5,748 nt of DNA. It comes from JAKBCQ01 sp021807585 (lineage in GTDB: Bacteria > Planctomycetota > Planctomycetia > Isosphaerales > Isosphaeraceae). The DNA is taken from assembly GCA_027325115.1 (NCBI GenBank), contig DAHWFG010000388.1, positions 1 through 5,748 on the forward strand. The letters are read 5' to 3'. The position numbers were made by a program, and so were the translations under genes. Under the pieces are notes generated by a model that was not told the origin of the DNA, did no database searches, and saw nothing but the letters and a program-made list of their open reading frames with translations. Positions within the stretch are counted from its first letter, which is position 1. Each line of letters begins with the position of its first letter. Below, in pieces: positions 5,659 to 5,748 of this stretch.

Positions 5659-5748
5659 GAGTCGGCCTCCTTGCCTTTTGGTTTATTTCGTACAAGAACA
5701 ATATGCGAAAATTCAGGAGAGGATGCCGAAACCATTTTCTTACTTTTT
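5546..5748. other. Right flank, no supported gene
   Basis: These 203 bases are AT-richer than the large gene and end in a pyrimidine run (ACCATTTTCTTACTTTTT). A plus-strand frame from ATG 5636 stays open to the window edge (MKDVVISTSRPPC...) but has no Shine-Dalgarno at the right distance. An AGGAG (5715-5719) sits only three bases before ATG 5723, too close for a normal start. Either could be the start of a gene beyond the edge, but nothing here shows it. No terminator hairpin follows the tRNA. Confidence 0.4.

Noticed and set aside
5418..5735. 105-codon minus-strand reading frame across the tRNA, containing VGLEPTRVLPHRI
   Set aside because: This is the well-known false protein made by reading a tRNA-Leu gene in antisense; the tRNA is structurally complete.

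Overview
The window looks like a high-GC bacterial chromosome segment, most plausibly from a planctomycete. This rests on codon bias (GAC, ATC, CGC and GTC favoured), on an exported multi-domain amidohydrolase of a type common in that phylum, and on a palindromic GC-rich element at the left edge that resembles planctomycete interspersed repeats. The assignment is inference from style, not a database match.

Layout from left to right. Positions 1-83 hold a GC-rich hairpin/repeat fragment and no gene. Positions 144-431 hold the decayed remains of a DUF5615 (PIN-like) gene: the conserved middle of the family is readable, but the frame has no start codon before the conserved block and lacks the N-terminal acidic strand. 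Positions 432-681 are non-coding: an AT-rich patch, then a GC-rich, hairpin-prone stretch that is probably the promoter and 5' leader of the large gene. Positions 682-5322 are one very large gene (1546 residues, about 81% of the window). It encodes a secreted protein with three consecutive amidohydrolase units, of which only the middle one keeps a full metal-binding residue set. Units 1 and 2 are joined by a roughly 170-residue Lys/Ala/Pro/Ser linker. Positions 5323-5462 hold a small 8-mer tandem array, a palindrome, a perfect inverted repeat and a candidate promoter. Positions 5463-5545 are a tRNA-Leu(CAA) gene. Positions 5546-5748 hold no gene I can support, only a short minus-strand reading frame with a very good ribosome binding site that runs into the tRNA.

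The genes do not form an obvious pathway. The large gene appears to be a monocistronic exported hydrolase of unknown substrate, the tRNA is an independent housekeeping gene, and the DUF5615 remnant is probably a relic of a toxin-antitoxin-like pair. The item most worth following is the pseudoenzyme-active-pseudoenzyme layout of the giant amidohydrolase.
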